Shown here: in pieces, positions 9,908 to 16,286 of the stretch
Position numbering within the stretch: position 1 is the first letter of the stretch
Layout: every line of letters starts with the position of its first letter
Source of the DNA: Terfezia claveryi
Lineage: Eukaryota; Ascomycota; Pezizomycetes; Pezizales; Pezizaceae
Direction: 5' to 3'
Assembly: GCA_015179025.1 (NCBI GenBank)
Contig: WHUX01000511.1
Coordinates: forward strand, 1-21,649
Length of the DNA stretch: 21,649 nucleotides
The notes under the pieces: generated by a model
The model's database searches: none
The model's input: the letters and a program-made list of their open reading frames with translations, nothing else
What the model was told of the DNA's origin: nothing
Program-made: the position numbers and the translations under genes

Positions 9908-10049
9908 CCAACCTTGTAAGTTGGAATCTGAGTGTACTACATACTTTCTGTTGTATGTGGATTTGTTGTGACAGGCACAATAGCGAAATACAAATAACTA
10001 CGGCACAATGGAAAGTATGCAATACACGCAATTCCAACTTACAGGTTGG
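9908..10049. mobile_element. MITE-like element with about 40-base terminal inverted repeats
   Basis: The left end CCAACCTTGTAAGTTGGAAT... (9908-9948) is inverted at 10011-10049, ending ...ATTCCAACTTACAGGTTGG, with about five mismatches or gaps. The total is 142 bases, too short to code for protein. No target duplication is evident at the flanks. The family is unknown. A diverged copy of one terminus lies at 10225-10265. Confidence 0.65.
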
Positions 10050-10412
10050 GTTAGTTATTTGGTAGCACTATCCCAAATCTAAGCCTGTTTGGAAAGCAGC
10101 TTGTACCCCTTCTAGTAAATTTCCTAAGTCAGAAAGACCTAGAACATTGCATATGTATGTGATAGACCTAAATATTAATAACTTATTTAGAGCCACTGTA
10201 TTAAGCCCCTGATACAGAAGTCATCCGACCACTTAAGTTCGAATCTAAGTGTGCTGCAAATATGCTATTGTCCCGTAGATCTTTGTAATACTTGTGGTAT
10301 ATCCACTTACATCAATTCCTTCCCAATTGGGTATGAGACTAGCAGCCACATATTAAGACCATAGCACTAATACGGGTTTGATTTGCTCCCCCCCCCCAAA
10401 TCTCTTAACACA
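10050..10412. other. non-coding stretch upstream of the 10483 gene
   Basis: No open frame of note. It includes the diverged MITE terminus (10225-10265) and a C10 run ending at 10397. It presumably holds the promoter of the gene beginning at 10483. Confidence 0.5.
10225..10265 (+). repeat. diverged copy of the MITE-like terminus
   Basis: CCGACCACTTAAGTTCGAAT followed by CTAAGTGTGCTGCA aligns to the left end at 9908-9948 (CCAACCTTGTAAGTTGGAAT then CTGAGTGTACTACA) with few mismatches. No matching inverted end was found within the next 150 bases. Confidence 0.6.
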
Positions 10413-10418
10413 TATAAA
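10413..10418 (+). promoter_or_regulatory. TATA box of the 10483 gene
   Basis: TATAAA lies 65 bases upstream of the ATG at 10483 and is followed by a C/T/A-rich leader. The spacing is typical of a fungal promoter. Confidence 0.5.
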
Positions 10419-10580
10419 CCTCAACATCTGCAATACATTAATTGCTATTATTGACTATTAGCTATTCTGCACTACTATCATTATGCCTTCACGTCAACCT
10501 CACCAGAAACTGATGTTCCCACCACCAGAACTATCTCCAAAAGATAGTACAAATAGGTATGTCCTACTTAGCTTAGCAAA

Positions 10581-10679
10581 GAAACCCCCTTTGGTTGAGA
10601 AAGCCCCCCTTTGGTTGAGAAAGCCCCCATTTGGTCGAGAAAGCCCCCTTTGGTTGAGAAAGCCCCCTTTGGTTGAGAG
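10581..10679 (+). repeat. minisatellite, 19-20 base unit, 5 copies
   Basis: GAAAGCCCCCTTTGGTTGA repeats five times with small length changes in the C-run. It lies inside the putative intron of the 10483 gene. An open frame crosses it (Lys-Pro-Pro-Leu-rich), but I treat that as a by-product of the repeat. Confidence 0.9.
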
Positions 10680-10690
10680 CCCCCCTTAGG

Positions 10691-10814
10691 AGACCCCTTT
10701 GGAGTGAGAGCCCTCCTATTAGAGTAAGAGTCCTCCTATTGGAGTGAGAGCCCTCCCATTTGAGTGAGAGGCCTCCCATAATTGGAACGAGAGCCCTCCC
10801 ATAATTGGAGCGAC
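10691..10814 (+). repeat. second minisatellite, about 20-24 base unit, 6 copies
   Basis: GAGTGAGAGCCCTCCTATTG-type units follow directly on the first array, with variants at ATTAGAGTAA, ATTTGAGTGA and ATAATTGGA. It shares the CCCTTTGG/GGAGTGAGAGCCC core with the upstream array, so one may have grown from the other. Confidence 0.85.
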
Positions 10815-11259
10815 AGTCTTAGTCCTAGCTAATATTTTCTTAGTATTAATGAAGACCCAACGAAGACATTATATAGAACATAAAGCCAGCATAAGCGGAT
10901 AGCTCCTCCCACAAGTGCTCTATCGGAATTAACTACCGATATTGAGGATATGGAGGAGGATATGGAAGTACCACCCATGTTGCCATCACCATATAGTAAG
11001 TGAGCAAAGAAACGTTTGGAGTCGGATTATCTAGGGTTATCTATAACTAGCAATGAATTAGAAACCAAGAAAATATGCCACTTGAAGTACTATTTCCACC
11101 CCCTCCCGTGCCTCTGCCAACCCCAATCCCTCCCCTAACTCTGAGGCTCCTCCAAATCTAGCGCCTCCACTATCTGCAAAGTCAAATCAGAGGCAGCAGA
11201 TAAGACAATGGCATGCCCGTCGCGAACGTCTACGGAAATGTAGTCAGAGGGAAGAATGA

Positions 11260-11868
11260 GGCAGGAAAGGATTGATGATTTGGGGAATGGAAGAGTCAAT
11301 AGCAGTGTTCTGGCAGGAAGTGATTCTTTTGTTCAGGTTGGAAATTGTAGTTTTATTAAAGGGGGAGAGCAAACATAATAAACTATGAGAGTGTTCCAAC
11401 CAGTGAAGTCAGAACTTATGTCCAATAGATAGGACCTTAACTAAGGATAGGAAGCACCCTAGCCTCATCTTATTGTTCTTGCCAGCGTGATCGCAGTGAC
11501 TTCAGTTGGCTGATCACAACATTAATTTAGACGTAACAAGATGAAGGTAAGGGCTCTCTCGACTTCAGAGGTAGAGGGCAGTCTCTATGGTAGAGGGAAG
11601 TAAGAAAGAATGCAAAAGTTATGTATTTGGTGTGGGGTAGAAGAAAGAAAGTAAGTAGAGAGAAGATTAGGAAGGGGGGTGGGGCTAAGGGTATCATGCG
11701 CAGTCGGTCTTGGCAAAATCCAATGCATCACGTCGGATAGAATCCATTATTTAGTGCAATCGGAGCCTTGGTGCTTATGAAGCTTATTCCCTGAGATTCT
11801 GTTAATGAAAATATTACACCACAAAATCTGTTTCTTACAACATTTTACAACCTCCGTGATGTTTCAAA
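11260..11868. other. intergenic stretch between the 10483 gene and the Plavaka transposase
   Basis: No reading frame or repeat of note. It is purine-rich around 11630-11680. It presumably holds the 5' part of the Plavaka element or its promoter, but I find no clear terminal repeat. Confidence 0.5.
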
Positions 11869-13155
11869 ATGAACAGATACAAAACCCTATGCTAATGGTG
11901 TCAACGATTCTATACTTTAGCTGAAGCATATTCAAATTATCTGGCGAAGGTTTATCCTGAAAAAAATGTGAAGGATCTTAATGGGCCACTGCCACCGTCT
12001 CGAAAGCATCGGTTCTCCAATACTAGAGATACCGTTGATTTAGATTATGATATAGACAAAGTCAATTTCACCAATATTATATCTGCTGATGTTGATTACT
12101 ACTCTGATTTATGCCATAGCGAGGCATCTGATAGGGAGGCTCAAACTTTTTGTGTTGAACCAAAATCTGATGAGGGAAGTTAGCATGCAATCACCTATCC
12201 ACGTGCAGGCAACCCAATAGGTCAACATGTATTTCCGGAGGAAGACCGAAACTTCAATTTGTTTGCTTTATTCCGCACCCCAATTGATTATCGACTGGCA
12301 CGCTTCTTCAATTCTACAAAGACCTCACAGTCAAAGATCGACCAGTTTTTTAAAGATAACCTCTTGAAAGGCCTCAATCTAATACACGAGGTTCAATTTT
12401 GGTCAGTGTATACAATGTATAAGCTTATCGACACAGCAGCAAATGAACCTTCCTGGCACTCAAGAATAGTGAACTACCCATTACTCAAGGGGGTGGCCTT
12501 TTATTACCGGAATATTATTGCAGCTGTGAAGTACCTTCTATACCAAAAGGTTTATGCCAGCGAGATGGCCTAGAGCCTGCGGCAAGAATATGACAATGAA
12601 GGGAACAGGGTATATATTGAAATCCATACTGCAAAGTAGTGGGAAGACACTCAGGTGAACAATTTCGGTATACTATGTCAGATATCCAACTAACTGAAAC
12701 GGATAGGCTTTGCTACCCGAAGGCAGGACACTTGTCCTGATTTTACTAGCATCAGATGAAACTCACCTAACGAATTTCTCTGGAGACAAAAAGTTATGGC
12801 CTGTTTATATGAGTATCGGCAATATCGGAAGCTCTATACGCAATACACATACGATGTATACTTGGATACCAATTGCACTGCTACCGATTGGGCCGAAACG
12901 AATCAACAAAATACCTGAGTATTTGGTAGAAATGCAGGAAATTCAGGCGTTGCAAACCATATACAATGTTTTGGCAAATTTGCAGAAACCGCTATCTAAC
13001 GCGAGATATCAAAAAGGCTACGAGATGGTTTGTGCTGATGGGAACGTAAGCTTATGCTTTCCTAAACTCTTTTGTTGGCTCGCTGACCATATGGAAAATG
13101 CTACAATCCATGGTATTGCAAATAACCGCTGCCCTTCTTGCACAATCCCCGTCGA
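11869..13155 (+). pseudogene. Plavaka-family transposase, N-terminal part, cut by a gypsy insertion
   Basis: ATG 11869 begins a frame that runs to 12654. A 52-base intron follows (12655-12706, donor GTGAAC, branch CTAAC, acceptor ATAG, phase 0), then the frame resumes (ALLPEGRTLVLILLASDETH). Hallmarks are an N-terminal C-x2-C-x3-F remnant (about residues 8-15), RFFNSTKTSQSKIDQFF, SDETHLTNFSGDKKLWPVYM, SIGNI and the CPSCTIP cysteine motif just before the break. This is the Plavaka group of fungal DNA transposons (CACTA-related). Stops at 11893 (TAA), 12181, 12571 and 12637 (TAG) interrupt it. The last two sit where Trp (TGG) fits, and the first fits CAA. At 13156 the outer gypsy LTR begins; the transposase's C-terminal half is not in the window. 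Confidence 0.85.
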
Positions 13156-13185
13156 TGTCACAACTGTCCTTTCCTAGCCAGGTTT

Positions 13186-13215
13186 GAGAATCGGACGGAA
13201 TTCCGTCCGACTCTC
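13186..13215. repeat. 30-base near-perfect palindrome at the start of outer U3
   Basis: GAGAATCGGACGG, AATTCC centre, then CCGTCCGACTCTC overlap as one palindrome with a single mismatched pair. The same palindrome occurs in the inner LTRs at 14464-14493 and 20257-20285. It may be a protein-binding site or an integrase-related end structure; its function is not known. Confidence 0.85.
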
Positions 13216-13312
13216 ATTATTGTTGATTAATATCGTTGTTATCTCTGTTCCCGAGATAAGGGGTCTCGGGAACCTTATTCCTTCCAGTGGCCTTGGCCAG
13301 GAAGGAAGCCTG

Positions 13313-13361
13313 TATATATAGCTTGCTCTTTCCGCCCTCTCGTTGGATCCCCATCCAATAT
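13313..13361 (+). promoter_or_regulatory. outer LTR TATA box and predicted transcript start
   Basis: TATATATA at 13313-13320. The sequence ATCCAATAT at 13353-13361 is complementary to the primer site at 13657-13665 and so is the predicted first part of the RNA. TATA-to-start distance is 40 bases, identical to the inner element. Confidence 0.6.
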
Positions 13362-13656
13362 CTTGTATACCCAATACCGGACCTTGCTTCTCCCAGCGCT
13401 TGTGCACCTCCATTGTACACATCCTTGTCTCGTACAAACAACTCTGCAGCATAGCTGCCTCCCTTGACACATGCGGCAACTGCCACCACGTGTCTCGTGC
13501 CCCTTGCCCTCTGCCCCTCTTGCCCCTTGCCCTTGCCCCCCGTCCCAGCCTTCCCCTAGTCACACACGTAGCGTTCCTAGTTGTGTCTCGCCCTAGCCTC
13601 TGCACTCTTCCCGGCGTACCCCTTGGTCGCCTTGTTCCCAGAGCCCACATTACACT

Positions 13657-13677
13657 ATGTTGGATCTTTCAGACCAA
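13657..13677 (+). promoter_or_regulatory. outer self-priming primer-binding site and hairpin
   Basis: ATGTTGGAT starts 2 bases after the LTR and pairs with ATCCAATAT at 13353-13361 (one G-U pair). It overlaps a hairpin: TTGG, bulged A, TCT, loop TTC, AGA, CCAA. There is no TGG-type match to a tRNA 3' end. Self-priming from the RNA 5' end is known from Tf1 and several fungal chromoviruses. Confidence 0.65.
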
Positions 13678-13685
13678 CCGGTACA

Positions 13686-14433
13686 ATGTCCGCGAATATT
13701 CCACTACCCACTGATAGATTCGCAGCCTGGAGGGCACCTCCGATTTCATCAGACCTAACAGAACTATCAGCATACCAAAGAACTATGATCGAAATATTCA
13801 CAGAGACTTATGCCATTGGCGAACAACAAGGAGCGGACCTTCAGAAAGCCGAAAAGCGAATCCGAGAAGCCGAAGACAAAATAACCCTCCTTCGAGAAGA
13901 TGCAGCAGAGGACAGGATAACCATCCGGAGACTGACTCATGTCTTGGACCTGGCCGACGGTCCAAAGAACCAGAAAACACAAGACCTACCAACCCCGCCC
14001 AAGTTTAATGGGGACCGGGGCCGGTTACGAGCATGGAAGAACTCTGTACAAATAAAACTCTCTGGGGACTCGGCGAAGTTCCCCACTGTCCACCACCAGC
14101 TCTCATACATCTATGGCCTCCTGGAGGGTAAGGCCATGGACCAGGTACAGCCCTTCGTCAAGGCAATGGGGATTGATCTGGTAGACATTCCGGCACTAAT
14201 AGCAATCTTGGACCGAGCCTTCGGGGACCCGGATCCTAAAGGAACCGCTAGCAGGGCCCTGCGAGACCTCAAGCAAAAACACAATGAACTGTCATCCTAT
14301 GTCGCCGAGTTCTCCAGGCTGGCAGCAGAGCTCAATTGGAATAACAAAGCCAAGCTCGACCAGTTCAAAGACGGGCTTACCTTCAAGCTGAAAAAGGCTC
14401 TGGTCTACTGCCCACCGACCAAGACCCTGGAGG
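13686..14433 (+). pseudogene. outer gypsy gag, N-terminal part
   Basis: ATG 13686 (MSANIPLPTDRF) follows the primer site by about 20 bases. Residues about 20-90 form a charged coiled coil (ADLQKAEKRIREAEDKITLL). A Retrotrans_gag-type core follows (PPKFNGDRGRLRAWKNSVQI to GLLEGKAMDQVQPF, then SRALRDLKQKHNELSSYVAE). The frame runs into the inner LTR after KTLE; the extra residues read there (VSQPSFPSRV) are LTR sequence. The capsid part continues at 20805. No point lesions are seen in this half. Confidence 0.85.
14429..14433 (+). repeat. target-site duplication GGAGG, left copy
   Basis: GGAGG immediately precedes TGTCACA of the inner LTR and is repeated at 20800-20804 right after TTACA. Five bases is the usual duplication for gypsy integrases. 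Confidence 0.92.
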
Positions 14434-14463
14434 TGTCACAACCGTCCTTTCCTAGCCGGGTTT

Positions 14464-14598
14464 GAGAGTCAGACGGGATTCCGTCCGACTCTCGTTATTG
14501 TTGATTGTAGTCTTGATTTGACACTCGAACAGGCTTGTTCGAGTGTCGTCGATGGGTGATTGTTATCTTAGCTTCCGAGATAGGAATCTCGGGAAGCT
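14464..14598. repeat. three consecutive U3 palindromes
   Basis: Palindrome 1 (14464-14493) is the 30-base GAGAGTC...GACTCTC. Palindrome 2 (14520-14547) has 12-base perfect arms GACACTCGAACA and TGTTCGAGTGTC around GGCT. Palindrome 3 (14570-14598) has AGCTTCCGAGAT and ATCTCGGGAAGCT arms with one bulged G. All lie upstream of TATA. They could be activator or silencer sites, or extrude as cruciforms. Palindrome 2 is missing in the outer LTR. Confidence 0.85.
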
Positions 14599-14630
14599 TA
14601 TTCCTTCCACGGCCTTGGCCTGGAATCATG

Positions 14631-14679
14631 TATATATATCTTCGTCCCTCCGCCCTCTCGTTGGATCCCCATCCAACGT
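14631..14679 (+). promoter_or_regulatory. inner LTR TATA box and predicted transcript start
   Basis: TATATATAT at 14631-14639. ATCCAACGT at 14671-14679 is the exact reverse complement of the primer site at 15018-15026, so the RNA should begin at or near 14671, 40 bases after the TATA start. The same bases also form the right arm of a DNA hairpin GTTGGAT-CCCC-ATCCAAC. Confidence 0.65.
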
Positions 14680-14878
14680 CTTGTATACCCAATACAGGAC
14701 CTTGCTTCCCCCAGCGCTTGTGCACCTCCCTTGTGCACATCCTTGTCTCGAACAAACAACTCTGCAGTACAGCTGCCTCCCTTGACACACGCGGCAACTG
14801 CCTCCGTGTGTCTCGTGTCCCTTGCCCTCTGCCTCTTGCCTCTTGCCCTTGCCCCCGTCTCAGTCTTCCCCTGGTCAT

Positions 14879-14948
14879 ATACGTAGCGTTCCTACGTATG
14901 TCTTACCCTAGCCTTTTCCCCGATCATACACGTAGCGCTCCTACGTGT
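14879..14948. repeat. two tandem hairpins near the LTR 3' end
   Basis: ATACGTAG/CTACGTAT (14879-14886 and 14892-14899, loop CGTTC) and ACACGTAG/CTACGTGT (14928-14935 and 14941-14948, loop CGCTC) are 49 bases apart and differ by paired changes in both arms. They would lie in the RNA leader. Confidence 0.8.
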
Positions 14949-15017
14949 GCGATTGCCCCTTGCCACTTCTCCGGCGTACCTCTTGGTCGCCTTGTCCCCC
15001 AGAGCCCTCGTTACACT

Positions 15018-15038
15018 ACGTTGGATCCTTTGGACCAA
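15018..15038 (+). promoter_or_regulatory. inner self-priming primer-binding site and hairpin
   Basis: ACGTTGGAT (15018-15026), two bases after the LTR, pairs perfectly with ATCCAACGT at 14671-14679. It overlaps a hairpin: TTGG, bulged A, TCC, loop TTT, GGA, CCAA (15021-15038). The outer element has TCT/AGA where this one has TCC/GGA, a compensated change. Confidence 0.7.
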
Positions 15039-15051
15039 CTGGTACGCAGTC

Positions 15052-16266
15052 ATGTCAGGAGCAGCTCTCCCACCACTTGCCGTCAGGTTCCAGACCTGGA
15101 GAAGCTCCCCTATACCCTCAGGCCAGAACGAATTGAATGCCTATCATCGAGAAATCATCGACATCTTCGAGGCCATGGATGCCATCGGGGCCGAACTCGG
15201 CAACAGCCTGGCCGTGGCTGAACAAAAATTGAGATCCGCCGACGAAGAGATCATGGTCCTCCAGACCGATCTCGACCATCTGAACCTTGCCCTGGCCAAC
15301 GAACGGACTACGGTCCAAAACCTCAGCCGCGCCCTAGGGAACCTTGCAATACCAACAGCAGCCAGTAGCAACAAGACCGAAAGCATTCCAACACCCTCCA
15401 AGTTCAATGGGGACCGGGTTCGCCTACGAGCCTGGAAAAATGCTGTCAATCTCAAGCTGAACGGGGATTCTGCCAGATTCCCGTCAGAACAACATCGACT
15501 GGCATACGTTTTCGCCTTGCTGGAGGGGAAAGCTTGCGACCAGATCCAGCCGTATGTCCTCGAAACCGGAATCAAGCTTGACGATATCTCGGCCCTTTTT
15601 ACAATCCTAGATAGGGCGTTCGGGGACCCCGATGCCGTTGGCACTGCCAGTAGGGCCCTCCGAGCCCTCAGGCAGAAAAACACCGATCTGTCCACTTATG
15701 TGGCAGAATTCTCGAGACTGGCAGCAGAGGTCCGATGGAATGACCAGTCCAAACTGGAGCAATTCTAGGAAGGGCTAAATGACGAAATCCAGCAGGCCAT
15801 GGTCAGCCTCCCGGAAGCCAAAACCATCGACGAATTCATTGACCAGGCTTCCCGGGTGGAACAGCGGATGTCCCGGCTCTGCAACCGCCCCACGTACAGG
15901 CCAGCACCCCGTCTCCCACAACCCCAGCATCAGCCACAGCAACTCCAACCACAGCAACCGACTCCCAAGCCTGCCCAAGTCCCGGCCTCGGCCAACAAAC
16001 CCGCGCACCCCTCTCTCGTGGCAGGTGGTGCCGCGCCTATGGACCTATCCGCAGGTAGGCCACGGTTAACCCAGGAGGAGAGAGATCGCCGCCGGAATAA
16101 TGGGCTATGCATAGCCTGTGGGAAGGCCGACCACTTCATTGCGGCTTGCCCCCTTCGAAAAAACCACTCCCTGGCCGTCCACGCCATCTCCGACCGCCCA
16201 GCCAACGCCCCAGAACCTAGGATTGTGGAGGTGGACGAGTCGGGAAAAGCCCTGTCCCTTGCCTAG
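15052..16266 (+). pseudogene. inner gypsy gag with one premature TAG
   Basis: ATG 15052 (MSGAALPPLAVRF) starts 37 bases after the LTR; the longer upstream open frame is LTR. The gene has 405 codons including the stop at 16264-16266. A coiled coil spans about residues 25-100. The capsid core follows (SKFNGDRVRLRAWKNAVNLK to LLEGKACDQIQPYV, then SRALRALRQKNTDLSTYVAE). Then come a Pro/Gln-rich linker and the zinc knuckle CIACGKADHFIAAC (16108-16149, C-x2-C-x4-H-x4-C). TAG at 15766-15768 replaces the Lys seen in the outer copy (QFKDGL); CAG or AAG are likely ancestors. The frame resumes at once (EGLNDEIQQAMVSLPEAKTI). The terminus ESGKALSLA is identical in both copies. Confidence 0.9.
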
Positions 16267-16286
16267 TTACTGACACTAGCAAGGGA
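16242..16286 (+). promoter_or_regulatory. gag-pol -1 ribosomal frameshift signal
   Basis: G GGA AAA (16242-16248) is read in gag phase as X XXY YYZ. A 6-base spacer follows (16249-16254). Then comes a hairpin: TCCCTTGC pairs with GCAAGGGA (16255-16262 with 16279-16286), a bulged C at 16263, TAG pairs with CTA (16264-16266 with 16276-16278), and a 9-base loop. The gag stop is inside the upper stem. The pol frame is -1 to gag and opens at 16221. The outer element has the same cassette at 21163-21207. Confidence 0.8.

Larger units (their letters stand above)
10483..11259 (+). pseudogene. small decayed two-exon gene, unknown function, proline-rich and basic C-terminus
   Basis: Exon 1 is 10483-10556 (MPSRQPHQKLMFPPPELSPK...). 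Donor GTATGT at 10557 and acceptor TTTTCTTAG ending at 10843 (branch GCTAAT) define a 287-base intron. Exon 2 continues in frame: INEDPTKTLYRT, TAA, then APPTSALSTELTTDIEDMEE and PMLPSPYSK, TGA, AKKRLESDYLGLSITSNELE. After frame changes in a C-rich tract (about 11090-11130) it reads PPNLAPPLSAKSNQRQQIRQ, then WHARRERLRK, to TGA at 11257-11259. The TAA and TGA are one transition from CAA and CGA. I do not recognise the product, which has an acidic middle and an Arg-rich tail. It might be an accessory gene of the neighbouring Plavaka transposon, which is inference. Confidence 0.4.
13156..13654 (+). repeat. outer gypsy 5' LTR
   Basis: 499 bases, TGTCACAACTG...CATTACA, with TG..CA ends. It is alignable with the inner LTR at the first 60 bases, the TATA region, the core and the last 40 bases, but lacks the second U3 palindrome. 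It begins directly after the Plavaka motif CPSCTIPVD. The 5 bases before it are GTCGA; the matching duplication on the right is not visible. Confidence 0.9.
14434..15015 (+). repeat. inner gypsy 5' LTR
   Basis: 582 bases, TGTCACAACCG...CTCGTTACA. U3 is a row of palindromes (14464-14493, 14520-14547, 14570-14598) before TATATATAT at 14631. The downstream part is pyrimidine-rich, with two hairpins near the end. It is matched by the 3' LTR at 20228-20799. Confidence 0.95.

Noticed and set aside
10225..10250. tRNA-like B box (AGTTCGAATCT) that could mark a SINE or tRNA
   Set aside because: No cloverleaf or A box at proper spacing; the sequence is better explained as a diverged copy of the MITE-like terminus at 9908.
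10573..10779. Open frames on both strands through the minisatellites
   Set aside because: A repeat whose unit lacks stops is open by chance; the products are pure repeats.
14879..14948. Tandem hairpins as a CRISPR array
   Set aside because: Only two units, inside an LTR, and in a eukaryotic retrotransposon.
14535..15221. Long open frames across the LTRs (13343-13714, 14535-15221, 20347-20814)
   Set aside because: They lie in pyrimidine-rich LTR DNA, recur in each LTR with different breaks, and give low-complexity Cys/Pro/Leu products.
15144..15695. Antisense open frames over gag and pol (such as 15144-15695, 19578-19976, 18398-18691)
   Set aside because: They mirror GC-rich coding sequence, have no family features, and the sense frame is clear.
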